A stretch of 64,000 nt of DNA from Perca fluviatilis (lineage: Eukaryota > Chordata > Actinopteri > Perciformes > Percidae): the NCBI RefSeq assembly GCF_010015445.1, contig NC_053114.1:32444079-32508078 (forward strand). Reading direction: 5' to 3'. This document shows positions 35,945-49,026 of the stretch, piece after piece (position 1 is the stretch's first letter; the number at the start of each line of letters is the position of its first letter). A program made the translations under genes and the position numbers. The notes under the pieces are model-generated. The model did no database searches and was not told the origin of the DNA. It was given only the letters and a program-made list of their open reading frames with translations.

Positions 35945-38900
35945 ATTCCTCTTCCCGGCTTTGCTTTCCTCAACTTCCCCCTTCTCTTGAGCTAATCAGT
36001 GTGTAATCTCACTTTTAATTTTCTTTCTATTAACCTCTTGCTATCGTTTGTTGTACCATTACCCCTCAACACACACACACACGCTTAAATTACCTTCTGA
36101 GCTAAATTGCAGTTTATTTCTACATCATGACAGAGATATGCTGAGTTAATTATAGGGCCAAATGAACGTCACAGCAAATGGAGGAGGGGAGGGGAGGGGA
36201 TGAATAGATAATGCACATAGACAAGCTCGGAAAGCCCATACTACCAACTAATATCATGAAGTTTATAATAACGATCAATAATAAATGGTGATAGTTAAGT
36301 TAATAGTTATTTTTCTGTTAAAACCCAATGAAGTGATGATTTATAATGTCTACTAAATATTAGTAATGTTAGTTTAACATTTTGTATATTATATTAAGTA
36401 TATCTTTATGATTACCAAATTATTTGTAAACTTTGAAGAAATTTTTGTAAACAACAATTAAACATTATTTGGTGGCTATTATAAAGTTGCAACTGATGAT
36501 TAAGATACTTGTTAATGGTTAATACATACTTATATATAAAGTAACATAGACAGCTATTATCAGTGCAGAAATAATAAAATAAAATATTCTATATAATAAT
36601 CTCTTTTATAAATCACTCAAAACAGATTCAATGGGGCCAAACTAATGTCACTTGATGCTTTATAAACCACATATTACTTATTAATTAATTATTATAAGCA
36701 TTAGTTGCACCTTTAGTCATCCAAATAATGTTTATAGATGGTTGACAAAAGAAGTATTACCCATTGACAAAGTATTAACTATCTAAATGTATGAACTAAT
36801 TATTTTATATTACACAAAACTAATGATAACATAAATTATAACATTACTACTAATAAGTAAACAATATAAATCATTATTTAATTGTTTGTTAACAAATTAA
36901 AATAAGCCTTACCTTATTTTTAATTAACTATCAATTAAGCAAAGTATTACCAGGGCTTTCTGTTGTGTTTGTTTTCCAGATAATATTAGTATTGGAGCCA
37001 AGTCATTTGAATGTTTACAAAAACATGGCCAAATTAAGCTACTGTAAAGTTTCTTTACTCTTAAAACAAAAGTAAACTTGAGTTTAAATGTATTGTGTTT
37101 ATGGCCATGTCAAGACTCGATACAAAAGGTGCGTATAAATACACGGACCCATTGTGGATATAGACTACATTTTTTGAGAGGTGCATGTCAGGCTAAGGCG
37201 TAGTGTCCTGTGTAGGGTCGGTATCGCCACATACTTACGTACGTACCCACGGCATCGATTTAACACACAAGCATGAATCAGCCTTAACACTCAACAGATA
37301 TACAAGAAATATTTATTTCCAACTGACTATTTCCACTAATTAAAGACAGACACTAAGACATATATTATATTATATTGTCACCTTCAGACAATCCATGCTT
37401 TGTACAGGAGAATTCTTATGTAGGTCTATACATTTTATATGAAAAATGAATGACTTTCTCTGATGTTAAGCAGCATTAAGCTCTGCATAACTGCTGTGAT
37501 CAAACCCGTGACAGCTCTAATGATGGTCAGTGACATTTTATGTGGTTGTACTTTAATACTGTAATACAACACGACTGTTTAAAAAAAGCAGTCTATTTTG
37601 TATAAGCTATGTCACATTTAACTGGTTTTACCTAATTTATATACTTTTTAGTATTTATTCAGTCTATAAGATTTTATTGTATACATATTTCTGTGTGCGT
37701 GTACATATGCAGTATATGTACTTAGACCATTTTTTCAGTCTCTCTCTTTCCTTACATACTTGCAGAAAGAAAACACTGACCATGAGTTTAGATGACAATT
37801 TTATATCAGAGGGACATTTATTTTCCCAGCTCACATAAGCAGCAGGATGGGTTAACATTAAACCAGCTGTGGACAGACCACTAGAGAAAGAAGAGTACCA
37901 TGTTTAGCCCTCAGAGGGGCCTATTTTCAGGAGGTCAATAAATGGTGCATGTTTTATTTGGGAATAGAACTCATTTGGCCGTGCACATTGTGTGTATGTT
38001 TCCTTATTTATCTTTAAAATAAGCTGAAGAAGCGAAGGCCTTTATGGACAAATGGAATTCCAATTTAGTCCTCAGAGGACACCATTAAAAAGCTGGACTC
38101 TAATATACTTGCTCTGCCTCATTCTTCCCTCAGCACTTGACTGCAATTTACATATAAAGGCTTTAGTATTCAAGGGGTTAACAGCAGTATCCGGTAATGT
38201 TCCCATCTCCATGCAAGGCCTGGGATTCCATGATTAGACTTCTTATAGCTGCAGACTGTGTTGTGACGAGCCGAGCTGGCAAGATATGTATTAACCTCAT
38301 GTGATGGAAACCCATGCAGTTTTCTGCAGGGTTGTATTATTTTTATTCTTTAAACTCCAGATTAGGCACAAATCAGAAGCTTGATATGTCCAACAGCAGA
38401 CACCAACCTGAAGAGACTATTCCCCTCTGTCACCAGGGGAAAACCTCTGTCTTATTTTCATTTCCAATGACTAGTGTTAGAGGAGGAAGCAGGACTTCAG
38501 GGAAACAAGAGGCTTAATTGGCCGAGCTGATGGCAACGCACTTAAAGTTAGAAGTGCATGAGGCATAGATCGCAGACCCGGGCCAGTTCCCTAGGTGAGA
38601 GCTCTGCTGGAGGAGTTTATAAGTCTCAGAGCAATTTGCTGTGAATGAAGAGTGGAATACAAAAAGGGGGAGAGAGAGCTCATGGATAAAGGATGGCTTA
38701 CCATGTTTTCTGTCATCTATTTGCTCACAAGCTCCCTTCTCCTCTTTCAAAGACTTTTTCCTGTTCCATCTAACCCTAAAGCCAAACTACCGAATGGAAG
38801 ATAATTAGGCCACATTGTGTGAGACAATTCCCAAAACACTAAGTACTGCAAACTTTGTGTAGTCTTGCGCATGCCACTAGACTTTCGTTTTTTTCTGGAA

Positions 38901-39336
38901 AATCTGAATGACATTCCAACATCCCTTCCCGAGTGTTTGTACAACACTTCACACATGTTCATGTTTCACATGACTAGTGTAGGACCTTACAGCTCACATA
39001 TGGCCTCAACAACTCCATGTGTCATCAAGGTGGGAATGACACACTAAAGTTGAAATGTCATGCTCTCCAAACACTTTGTTCTGGATTGGTGTTAAGTGGG
39101 CTCTACATTGCTATGATTTACTTATTATTGATTTGATACTCCTTTTTTATGTTTTCACAATGGTATCCTTATTTTTTCTTAAGTTACTTACCTTAAGTTT
39201 ATTCATCGTCTAAATGAGCTTTTGCGTTTATTGTCCTGTGTACACAGGAAATGAGATTAAAAGATTATCATCAAAGTGCCCTGTACAAATAAAGGTTTAA
39301 TGAACAAATTAATAATTATTATGAAATTGGTTGTTG
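35945..39336. other. Unassigned AT-rich stretch
   Basis: About 36230-36960 is strongly AT-rich, with recurrent AAGTATTAC and AACTAATTAT words, and is possibly an old MITE cluster. The rest shows no gene or repeat that I can name. Frames at 38052-38237 and 38314-38517 lack motifs. Confidence 0.4.
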
Positions 39337-39588
39337 GTTTAGCTGCTTTATGAAAATCACTATAATGAGGCTGATATCAATGTCATTTTTGCTTGTATTT
39401 GGTCATAGACCAAATAATTGGACAAACTGAAATTTTGACCTAATTACCCGAGAGGTTGACCACAAATGTCAACCTCATGGTGGCACTAGAGAAATTCCAG
39501 ACGATCACGAAAGTCTACTGCATTTATAATTTCAGAACCATGAATGTGTGTTCCAATTTTTTAGCCAATCCATCCAGTACAGTAGATG
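39337..39588 (-). repeat. Dispersed repeat family R1, copy 3, left part
   Basis: Contains TATTTGGTCATAGACCAAAT, ATTGGACAAACTGAAATTTT, ATGTCAACCTCATGGTGGC and AATCCATCCAGTACAG in the order known for this family. It is interrupted at TTAA by the MITE at 39589 and resumes at 40304. Confidence 0.7.
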
Positions 39589-40303
39589 TTAAAGTGCCCA
39601 TATTATGAAAAAAAACACTTTTTCTGGTATTTGGGGTGTTATTTTGTGTCTCTGGGGCTTCCACACACATACAAACTTTGAAAAAAATCCATCCATGCTG
39701 TTTTGAGTGAGATACGGTTTCTGAATGTGTCCTGCCTTCAGTCTCCTGGTGAGCTGTTCAAAATTGGCTCGGACTGTGACGTCACAATCCGAAATGAGCT
39801 GGCTAACCGCAACCGTTAGCTCGTAGCGTTAGCATTAGCATGCTAACGCTAATGCTAACACTAGCATGGTACCTCGTTCTCAATAGCAAAGCACTGCTAC
39901 AACACACACAAGTTCACCATAATCTACAAAAGAACTACTTACATGTGCGCCCTCATTTAGAAGTCTCCCAGCTAATCCTGCCTTGTAACTGACTGAAGTT
40001 GGAGAAACAGCCTGTCTTTTACTTCTATGGAGCTAGCTAGCTGACATGATCTACATCTGAGCTACTGAGCATGTGCGAGTGCAATCAAAGATAGTACAGA
40101 AGAAGAAGAAGAAGAAGAAAAGAGGTCTCACTCTGTAGCTAAAACAGAAACCAGGTGAAAAGAGGATCTGCAGCAGTGAGAGAGAGCTGTGCAGTACAAC
40201 AAAAATATGGTGTTTTTTGAAAATTAAACCATGTAAACCTATTCTGGTACAACCTTAAAATACAATTATGAACCTGAAAATGAGTATAATATGGGCGCTT
40301 TAA
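39589..40303. mobile_element. MITE, 715 bp, with TTAA target duplication
   Basis: Left end TTAAAGTGCCCATATTATG and right end ATAATATGGGCGCTTTAA are inverted copies with one difference. TTAA is at both edges and occurs once in the interrupted repeat, so the duplication is explained by insertion, as in piggyBac-type transposition. An internal block of GCTAACG/GTTAGCAT words (39828-39860) is quasi-palindromic. A purine run of GAA repeats is at 40098-40120. There is no open frame of note. Confidence 0.85.
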
Positions 40304-40858
40304 GATATTTCTCAAAATGGGTTAAATATTTGAACTGCTGGCCCTACGGCATCGTCCACGACGTCACACGGCACCTCTGATTAATATTTAGATTATTTAA
40401 TGAAACTTTTATCAATCTTCTTACCGTTTTTTCCAGCTAGAAGCTAACAAGCTAGCCATCACGGGGTGTCTTTGTTGTCTTCGTAGCCTTTCCAGAAGGT
40501 TTTCTATCCAGCCTGGAACTTGTGCCTCTTTTCGGAGTTGTTCAGCAATAAATCCAAACGCTTACATCCAAGATTTATCCACTCAATGTCCGTAATTTAT
40601 CAATTTTCCGTCATTTCTGCTGCTAGCTATGTGCTACCGGCTGCTACAGTCTAGTATAAATCTCCCATGATGTTTTGCAAGACTGTTTTGACGTTTTTCC
40701 ACCAATGGGAAGGCAGGTCCATCACACAAAGAGTATATAGTCGAAAAGAGAGTTCACTCCAGGAAATAGGAGCGAGAACAAAGAGTAAAGTTAAAAAGAG
40801 AGATAACTACGGTCTATGACCGTTCTACAGAGAAGAATGGCGTCACTGTTTAGATATT
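40304..40858 (-). repeat. Family R1, copy 3, right part, then unassigned sequence
   Basis: Starts AGATATTTCTCAAAATG, which joins smoothly to the part before the MITE (family consensus has ATATTTC after CCAATAGTTGTTGAG). Beyond about 40350 I no longer recognise the family. Confidence 0.5.
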
Positions 40859-41215
40859 TGGGATACATTTGGGCCTTTTTTTGAAGAAATGTAAATAGTT
40901 TGTCATTTATATGAGTTATAATGTTCATTATGTTTATTTTTGCACTGGATGACTCCAAATATATAGGATAACTGTTTTAGACAACACAAATGCTTGCTGT
41001 GTGTGTGATATCAATACATTTGAACATTATTATTTAGATTATTGGCAAAAGCGTCTGGACTTTTTTTGAAAAATTTGATATATTTTGTCAACTATATAAG
41101 TTATAATGTTTATTTCTTCACAGTTTGACACCCAAGACATATGGGAACTGATTTAGACAGGAGATTGGCTTAGCTTTTATTGTTCTGTGTGTGATATCAA
41201 TAAATATCTGTGAGA
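40859..41215. repeat. Diverged tandem duplication, unit about 175 bp
   Basis: Two units, about 40859-41040 and 41041-41215, align in order: TTTTTTTGAA, TTTGTCA then TATA(A/T)GAGTTATAATGTT, TTTATTT, GACTCCAAATATATAGGATA versus GACACCCAAGACATATGGGA, TTTTAGACA, GCTTGCTGTG, GTGTGTGATATCAATA. The copies differ substantially, so the duplication is old. Confidence 0.75.
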
Positions 41216-41439
41216 TTCATTTTCCGTTTTATTTATTTATTTGTTTTTAAGGTCATACAACCTTTTTTTACTTTCAATTGACCTCACTACAGCTCAAATA
41301 TTCTAATAGCCCAGTTTTTCCTGAAAAAAATGATGTAAATTGATTGACTATAGACAACAGGGTTGATGTTTTACAAGCTTTTTTAGAAAATAAAACCAGA
41401 CGGAAAAGGAATTGTAAAAATGGCCTTAGATTCCTGGAC
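41216..41439. other. Unassigned spacer
   Basis: Nothing recognised. Confidence 0.4.
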
Positions 41440-41725
41440 GTTAAAGAAAAGATCAGAGATCACCAAAGTCATTGGAATTCATCCTCTAGGCACCCTGAAT
41501 ATATGTACTAGATTGCATGAAAAGCCATCCAACAGTTGTCAAGATATTTAAGTAAAAGCTAAAAAAATGTCAATCTAGTAGTGGCGCTAATGTCAGGGGA
41601 TCTCAAAAGTCTCTCGGGACCATGACTGTCTGTAAAAGGTTTACGTCTAAAAGTTGGTGAGATATTTCAATCTGGACAGACTTGCCGTCCACTAGTGTGG
41701 CTAAAATGGCTACAATGGAAGAGGC
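41440..41725 (-). repeat. Dispersed repeat family R1, copy 4
   Basis: Blocks: GATCACCAAAGTCATTGG, AATTCATCCTCTAGG, CATGAAAAGCCATCCAACAG then TTGTCAAGATATTT, TAGTAGTGGCGCTAATGTCA and TGGTGAGATATTTCAATCTGG. Right edge ends CGTCCACTAGTGTGGCTAAA. Confidence 0.6.
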
Positions 41726-44572
41726 TAGAAAGCTGTGATTGGGAGATGGTCTTTTTCACAAAGGCCATACCAATATACCAAAATATAATATCAACAAATA
41801 CCCCTATTAGATTTATTAGCTTAAACCCTTCTGTTGGCTCTTTTAGCCTTTATTTTCAGATCCATGCTGTCAATATATGAATGACCTCCTCCAAACTGTA
41901 CACACAATTTAAAAGCTGGCAGAAGGTGTTGTACAATATGTGTGTACAAAGGCTTGGCCTTGTCGGAGCACACCTTCGTCGAATTGTATTATGTGCAAGC
42001 AACTAGTTAAATCCTGGAAGTCATGCTTCTTCTTTTCCAGCTTTTGGTAGAGAAGTCAGAGCAGGGAAAACATATCCTGCAGAATGAAAAATGAAGCACC
42101 AGTTCTTAAGCCCTTTGGTGTTACTCCATGAGCCATGTTTCACTGTAAATAATGTTCCTCTCTGAAGTCATGAATAATAATAAAAATAATATTACTTGAA
42201 TTTCCCTGTATCATCTGTACTTCGTTTATCCCTCTGTAATGTAAATTACTGAAAAGAAGTGAGCAACCACTCAGCTTCAGTAGCTGAAATACTCAGCATC
42301 AGATACGCGATAAGCACCCCTCAGTGTGTATATGGAACGCACCGGGCAGAGCAGCAGTTCCCAGGCGCGTGATGATATAGTATTTAGAGCGACAATGGTT
42401 GCGAATAGTATGAAAGCCCGAAATTTCATGTAGAGGTTAGTTAGGGTGGTGGATGAGTCAAACAACATGGGACTTTCACCTCGGAGACTGGGGTTCATGT
42501 CCTGCTTTTCACTGAAACGTTCTTGTATAACCCTACCCACAATCTTTTCCTAAAGCCAACTGTCCCGTTCTTCTTTTCTTAAATCCAACTGTCCTGTTCT
42601 TGTCCCGTACGTCACAGAAACATACCTTTTATAAGACCACCCATAATCTTTTTCTAAACCTAACTGCGTCAAAAATGACAACAATATTCCTGACCCAGCG
42701 AGTTTAGATAAAGCGCGTTTAGGTGCTTTTAGAACCAATAACAATGCCAAAGGTACCTAACCAAGCGTATTTTATGCGATGGAAGTGAGAATGTGTTGTA
42801 ATAGTAACTGATGTCCAGGTCAATGTACAATTAAATATGTAATTTGTCTTGACAGAAATATCAACTGTTAATAAATAAATGCAAACAGTCATAAGGGGCA
42901 GTTCGGTATTTATGTAATGGACCACCGGAGGAAAATAGGGGAGCACTGCTCCCCCTGGTGGCTGAAACGGGTAATTGCATTGTTTAAAAAATGAGTGGAA
43001 TTATATTTTATAAATATCTTAAATAACACAAAACAACTAAATGGTGGTAGGTAATAAATCTGATTTCATATACTGCTTTAGTAAAAAAAATATCTTCCTG
43101 GCTGACGATGGGAGAAGCAGGACGCAAAAAACCAAAATGACTGTTGCTAGTCTGGACATCTTACCGTGCCAAGGTTGCAATAAAGGTTTCCTAAATGCCA
43201 CATTTGATGTCAGCTTACTAATTAATTGCGGGTTTTGTGTGGATTTGGACTTTTATACGTTTATTCCACTTTGTTTAAATGGCGAAGTGGAGGAAGCCTA
43301 GTGACAAGTCCATAGCAACCAGTTTGTGTGTTGAATGTTACCCAGTGTCCTTTGCTGAATGGTCTCAATGTTTGATTGTTTTCTTTCATGTGAATACTAG
43401 TTTACTAGAGGAGTAACTTAGTATTTGAAGTAATGCAGTAATGCAGGAAGTGTGCATTTAGTTTCCATGCTTATTGTGTTTCCACAACAATGTTAGTGAG
43501 TAAATCTACTGAAATGGCCACCACACCAGAGGTTTAGTCACATATGTCATTGCTGTAAAAAAACAACGGGAGTCTAGTTACCAGTACAGAAGGTATCAAT
43601 AAATTGTTGGGGGAGGGTCATGCCTTTTTTCTAATTTGTTTTGGAGGGTCATAGCAAAATGATTACTGGCGAGGGGGTGTCATGTCTATTTTGACTAAAG
43701 GTCCCAAAACTCCTCCGGTGGCATTTTGTGTACTTTGTCCTATAGTACCTGTTATCTTGTATTTTCTTTTACATGTGGGTCACAGGTTTTAATCAATTAT
43801 CTTGACTGACCATGAGGATGTTTTAAAATGTTCTCACAAAACTTTCTTCAGAAACAAGTCAGCTGTCAAGAGCCAAGGTGTTATCTACATGTGTCTTTTT
43901 ATGTTGTTTCTTTTATACCTTTTTTTTTATTTTTTCATGTGATGTCTTTCCCGTGCCTTGCTGTTGAAAGGTGCTATTCAAATTAAACTTTGCCTTGCCT
44001 TGGTGATGCAAGTTCACATGTCTGCTTCCTGCCTTCGTGGACGTTGAGAGAATCAATTATTAACCTCTTGACTTTAATCAGACTGTCAACTGATGCTAAT
44101 CTGCTTGTGTTCAGCTCCAATATATACCATATCCTAGCATCCATCTGTAATTATTAAAAGCATTTTTTGTGAAGCAGCCTTTGGTATTGGCAAGTAATTC
44201 TTAGCATTTATTATTAAAACTGCTTTGGAAAGTTGTTCTCAGTTGTCTTGCGTGAAAAGCCAGACCTTGAAAGTTTTTTAAATACTATTTGACTCAGGTC
44301 AGTTAAAAAACAGCATTCTTATCTACTGTCCTTCTCTCTACCTGCTTCACCATTTCTGCTTTGTCCTAAAAAACTTTCACAAGCTTTCTGTCATTTCACG
44401 ATTCATGAGCTGGCAGGTAGTTCAGCATCCACTGTTTGTGTGGCTGGTAAACAAAACAAAAACAGACAGAAAATATGTAATTGGTCCTACAGCTCGTTGC
44501 TGCAATTGAAAGGCACAAACCTGATTATTTATCATAAAATTTTTGTAGGTCATTCAAAGTCACATTTTGGCT
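41726..44572. other. Unassigned stretch with possible dispersed repeats
   Basis: At 42290-42720 there is a block with tandem TCTTTTCTTAAATCCAACTGT-like sequence (AACTGTCCCGTTCTT, AACTGTCCTGTTCTT), probably a fish repeat of low certainty. At about 43910-44003 a GGTGCTATTCAAATTAAA tail followed by CTTTGCCTTGCCTTG resembles a LINE 3' tail. A plus-strand frame at 43041-43301 (86 codons) has no domain. Confidence 0.35.
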
Positions 44573-44924
44573 AGTCTAAATCCTTTGTGTTCCACTTCCG
44601 GGATTGTTCCGGGTTTCCTTCCGCTTTCTTTGTGTTGGAATTTTAAATTCGGTGGATTTATGAGGACTATGGTTAACTGCTCCTCAGATCTCTGCAGGGT
44701 AAATTGAGACAGCTAGCTAGACTATCTGTCCAATCTGAGTTTTCTCTTGCACGTCTATTTTGCAGCAGCTCTGTGCAGAGTTTATCACTGCCCATGACGA
44801 TTCTGACTGGTTTAAAGAAATGGCATTAAACCAGAGCACACTTTCCTCACATCCCCTAATGCTATGTGGAGTACCCAGACCCTCCTTCAGCGCACTTTGG
44901 ACGAGGGTCTGGCAAAGTGAGACT
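44573..44924 (+). mobile_element. Short non-autonomous element with 11-bp target duplication
   Basis: The 352-bp element is flanked on both sides by the same 11 bases, ACATTTTGGCT (44562-44572 and 44925-44935). It begins AGTCTAAATCC and ends AAAGTGAGACT, a short AGTCT/AGACT inverted end. A related, partly deleted copy lies at 18808-19043 on the other strand. An 11-bp duplication fits Mutator-like elements (usually 9-11 bp), but no other Mutator mark is seen. A 68-codon frame inside is not a recognised protein. Confidence 0.75.
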
Positions 44925-44935
44925 ACATTTTGGCT

Positions 44936-46940
44936 GTACTTTCTCCAATTCTGGATTTTTATTTAGTTACTAAATGGATTCTCCAACTGAGTTAACTGTT
45001 TTCAAGTCTGCCAATTAGACCTGCATGAAACTGTTGCGCTAGGTGTTACTTGATGCTTCCCAGACCTTTTAAGTGTCAGTGAAACCAGAGAACAGGAAGG
45101 TGAGGAGCAATTTCTTAAGAAAAAAAGAATCAATTCCTCTCATTCAGTATCTAGCTTATGTTGAGTTGTTACATTGAACAGCTAATGAGAAAAGGAGTCA
45201 GGAAGAATCAATTGTCTGTTTTGTAATACAGTCAACCATTTAATCAATTGAATTATCATAAACTGCTATGAGCTTGTGACTTTTTTTCAATGCATCACTG
45301 GGAAAAGCCCAACACACTGGTGACACTGAGGTATTTGTATTAGGCTTTTCCACACGTGTCTCTCTCCCCTGATCCCATTTTTCTAGAACAACATAAGCAT
45401 AGGGAACTCTGGATAGTGTTTCATGCTGTACAGACTAACATCCATCACTGAAAACCTTTTGTTGGCAAAGAAGCAAGAATGAACTTGTGGAAGAGTGTTG
45501 CTGTGATTTTCTTTCTGTGGTGGAGCAAAATGGGGAAAAGTTAGCATCAGGAGGAATGTTTTGCTGGTGTGTTTGTTAAGCATGTCCTGGAGCTGTAGGG
45601 AGCAGTGTACTGGGAAAACGGTGCATTATGGAAGAAGGGAGGGAGGGAAGTGGCAGAAAAGGAGGGAGGGAGATCTTTGATGAGGCCCCGGGAGTGTCTC
45701 TAATGAGAAGCGATGTGAGGGAGCTGCTTCTTTCTTCCATCAAAAACGGAGCTGTGCCAAACTGTTATAATCAAGCCAAAGACATAACCAACGGCCTTAA
45801 TTAAAAATCACAAAATCACCATTTTGCTCCATGCCTTCTAAAACACAAACTCCAGCAGGAAATCTCTGAGAGAGCATACAAAGGGGAGACAACGCTATCA
45901 AAGGCTCTTTTTGACTGTGATTAATGTTTACTACTAAGATTACTGTAGCCACCAATTGAGAGGATGTTCTACCCTGTGATGAGTCATTTTAGCAACTATC
46001 AGGAAGGCCAACAATCATTTGTGTGATGTATCATGTCTTGCTCCTGCAATATTGTTTTATCCAGCAGTGAAGAAACAGTGCAGCAAAAACATAAAATATA
46101 ATCCTGTGTCCTTTTATCTATTGTTATATGCTAAATGTGTCCAAAAATATGTTTTGATTATTTGTACAAATTGCCTTTCTTTTCTCCTGTTGTAAAAATA
46201 TTTTTTGAACTCGGAGGCATACATGTATTCAATCAATTGTGATTTGGGGTCGCTAACCCTACCCATCATATAAAGTAAATGTGCACTTGTTAGCCACTGT
46301 GTAGGTAGCAGAGCAATATCATAGTGGGTGTGTTTGTATTTCAGCTGGCAACTGTAAAATCAAACCCATTATTGAAGATATGATACGCTCTAACTTCCGT
46401 TTCACTGTGACAATGACCACATTTCAAGTAGTTGGCCATTGGACCTTTCTTGTTGGATATACATATTTGATTTTGCACTGTTAAACCTGTTCCGAATCAC
46501 ATCAAGCCAACACTTTAATAATCCATCCATAAAAAAAAAAATCACATGATAATATGTGAAAGCAAACTGCATGAGGAGGGGAAGATAACAGACGTGTCAG
46601 GGATTTGTCAGCATTTAAACAGACAGCCCCTGCTTTCTCTCACTGTCTCCCTTCCAATCTGTCTCTCCACACACACATGGCACATCAACACCAAACAATT
46701 TTCCGACTGACTGCAAGTGTGCGTGTGCACGTGTGTTTGTGAATATTGGATGTGTGTATTGTTGTTGGAGATCAGAGAAAGAGGTTTTGCTCTGTGCCTC
46801 AGTTGCACTGTGACTGGCAAGCTCAGATTAGCATGATTTATTTGACACCTTTAAACAATGCAGTAAATACATAAGGCTGTTCAATCAATCAGCATCCTGG
46901 TACCCTAACCTGGCCTACTAAAGTTGTAGTGTGGAACAAA

Positions 46941-46942
<2 letters not shown>
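44936..46942. other. Unassigned stretch
   Basis: A GAGGGAGG-rich patch at about 45630-45680. The interval 45690-45860 has TTAATTAAAAATCACAAAATC-type words. No gene or repeat family recognised. Confidence 0.4.
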
Positions 46943-47037
<95 letters not shown>

Positions 47038-47046
47038 TGTGTGTGT
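46943..47046. repeat. (GT)n microsatellite, about 50 units
   Basis: GT run with one TT interruption near the right end. Confidence 0.97.
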
Positions 47047-48988
47047 CGTGCCGTGCCATGAACTGTTAATATGAATCTTAAATGAGAAAAATTAATTTAA
47101 AAAAAATGTATACTTTTTTTAAACATAGCACTCTGTCAATCTCAGAGTCATCAAGTAGGACAGATTCATTCACAGTCAACCGTTATCCAAAGCATTTGTT
47201 TGAGTTACAGCTTGCTTCATTCTAAGTGAAACGCTTGAAATGTATGGCCGTCTAACAACTTTGAAAATACAAGCCAGCTGAGCATTTGACAGAACCAGAC
47301 AAAGATGTTAAAAAGGCTTCGGGAAAAAACAATAGCATTCATACAGAATGGGATGTGGAAGGGAAACGACATGTTGGCCTAACAAACCAGTGAGCCCATT
47401 CTTTGGAAATGACTGTAGGTTAATAGCAGTTTTGCAAATGCTGCAGCAGCACTGTCACAAAAGCTATATGGACATGAATAATGCACAAAGTGGATTAAAG
47501 TGAAGTGCTGTATTTGATAATAGTATGATTTTCTCATTACCAGGACCCCCTTTTAATCACAACAGTTAAAGTCATATTAAGGTAATGGATATAAAGAAAG
47601 CAGGAAGAATAATGTACAGTATTATGCTGGCACTGTTGTAAATTTAATAAACTGCTGGCAAGAATGCAATTTGCTTATGTAGGATGAGCTGTTTAAATGT
47701 AAAAACAAGGTAACGTGACACGTATTGCTTTACAGTAACATGTCATATTAACATAAACAGTATGTGAATTAACACAAATAATAATTGTACTAAATATAAA
47801 ACAAAAAATGTATGTAACATAAATAAGAAGTTGAAGTCAAAAAACATAAAAACATATTTAATCAGACTCACGCTTCGGTCACACCTGGGGGTTGCTAATT
47901 AAAAATCACTGCTTAAATGCAGCTTCATCAGCACACTCCATTTCACAGACCACGTGCAGGTAGTTTGCTTCAATTTTTAATTACACCTTGCATGCTAATA
48001 TGAAATATAAACCAAACATTTACCAGTAGGGACACCTTTTCATTTCACGCTGGGATGCTCTCTTGTGTTTATGAAACAAGTGAGTGTGTCTGCCAGTGCA
48101 TTAAACAAGGATGATGTGTGTCTCCTTACCATCAGAGCTTAATTAGCTATTTACAAAATCTGCAAAATATCTGCTAACTGATGATGCCTTTGGCGAAGAA
48201 GTCAGAACTCAAACAATATTGGCATTGTGTAATGGTGGTAGGACAGTACACTCGCTTATTTTACTCGAATATGACTCATACTGTATTATCAACATGAAAC
48301 TGAGTATGACACTTGATCAAGTTGAAGTGGACAGGATACAGTACTGTAAGAATCCCAAGGACTTATTTTTTATACTTGACAAATGAAAAATGTGGCACAA
48401 AATTTACATTCAACACCAAAGCAAAACATAGCATACTCATTTTATTTTTAGCAAAGGTTACGGTGTAGAGGTCAGGGTGGTGAATGGAGACTGCAGCATG
48501 AGACCACAGACTTGCATATCCCACCACAGACCTGCAATTTTGTCTTGTGTTCTCCAAACCTTAGTGATACTTACCAAGGACAAACATTGGACATCTGCAG
48601 AACTGCCCAAAAATCATATGTGTGATGGTATAAACAAGTTGTAGATGTATGCTGTCTTCAAGCTCTGCCATACAAATGCAAATAATAGTATGCCGAAATG
48701 TACTAAATCAGAATTTTTATAGAGTCATTGCAAGCACAGTCACCTCATAAGTAACTGCAAAACCCCCTGCAAAAAGCATGTTATGATTAGATATAATATA
48801 CTTCATCCTCCCTGTGGGGAGACTTGTCTGTGGACTCACAGCTGGCTGATCCACCATAATTACATCTATACATTACAACCATAAAAGTAAACCGAGACAC
48901 TAGAGCTTCCTGCCATCAGTTATGTAACATGTTCTACACAGTCACAGTAAATGACACGCTCACATGTCCACACGACACCTGAAGCATA
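47047..48988. other. Unassigned stretch
   Basis: No gene or repeat family recognised. Confidence 0.4.
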
Positions 48989-49026
48989 CAGTCCTACAAG
49001 CATATTTTAGTATGCTTGTAGGACTG
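48989..49026. repeat. Perfect 16-bp inverted repeat (hairpin)
   Basis: Arms CAGTCCTACAAGCATA and TATGCTTGTAGGACTG surround the 6-nt loop TTTTAG. Confidence 0.95.
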
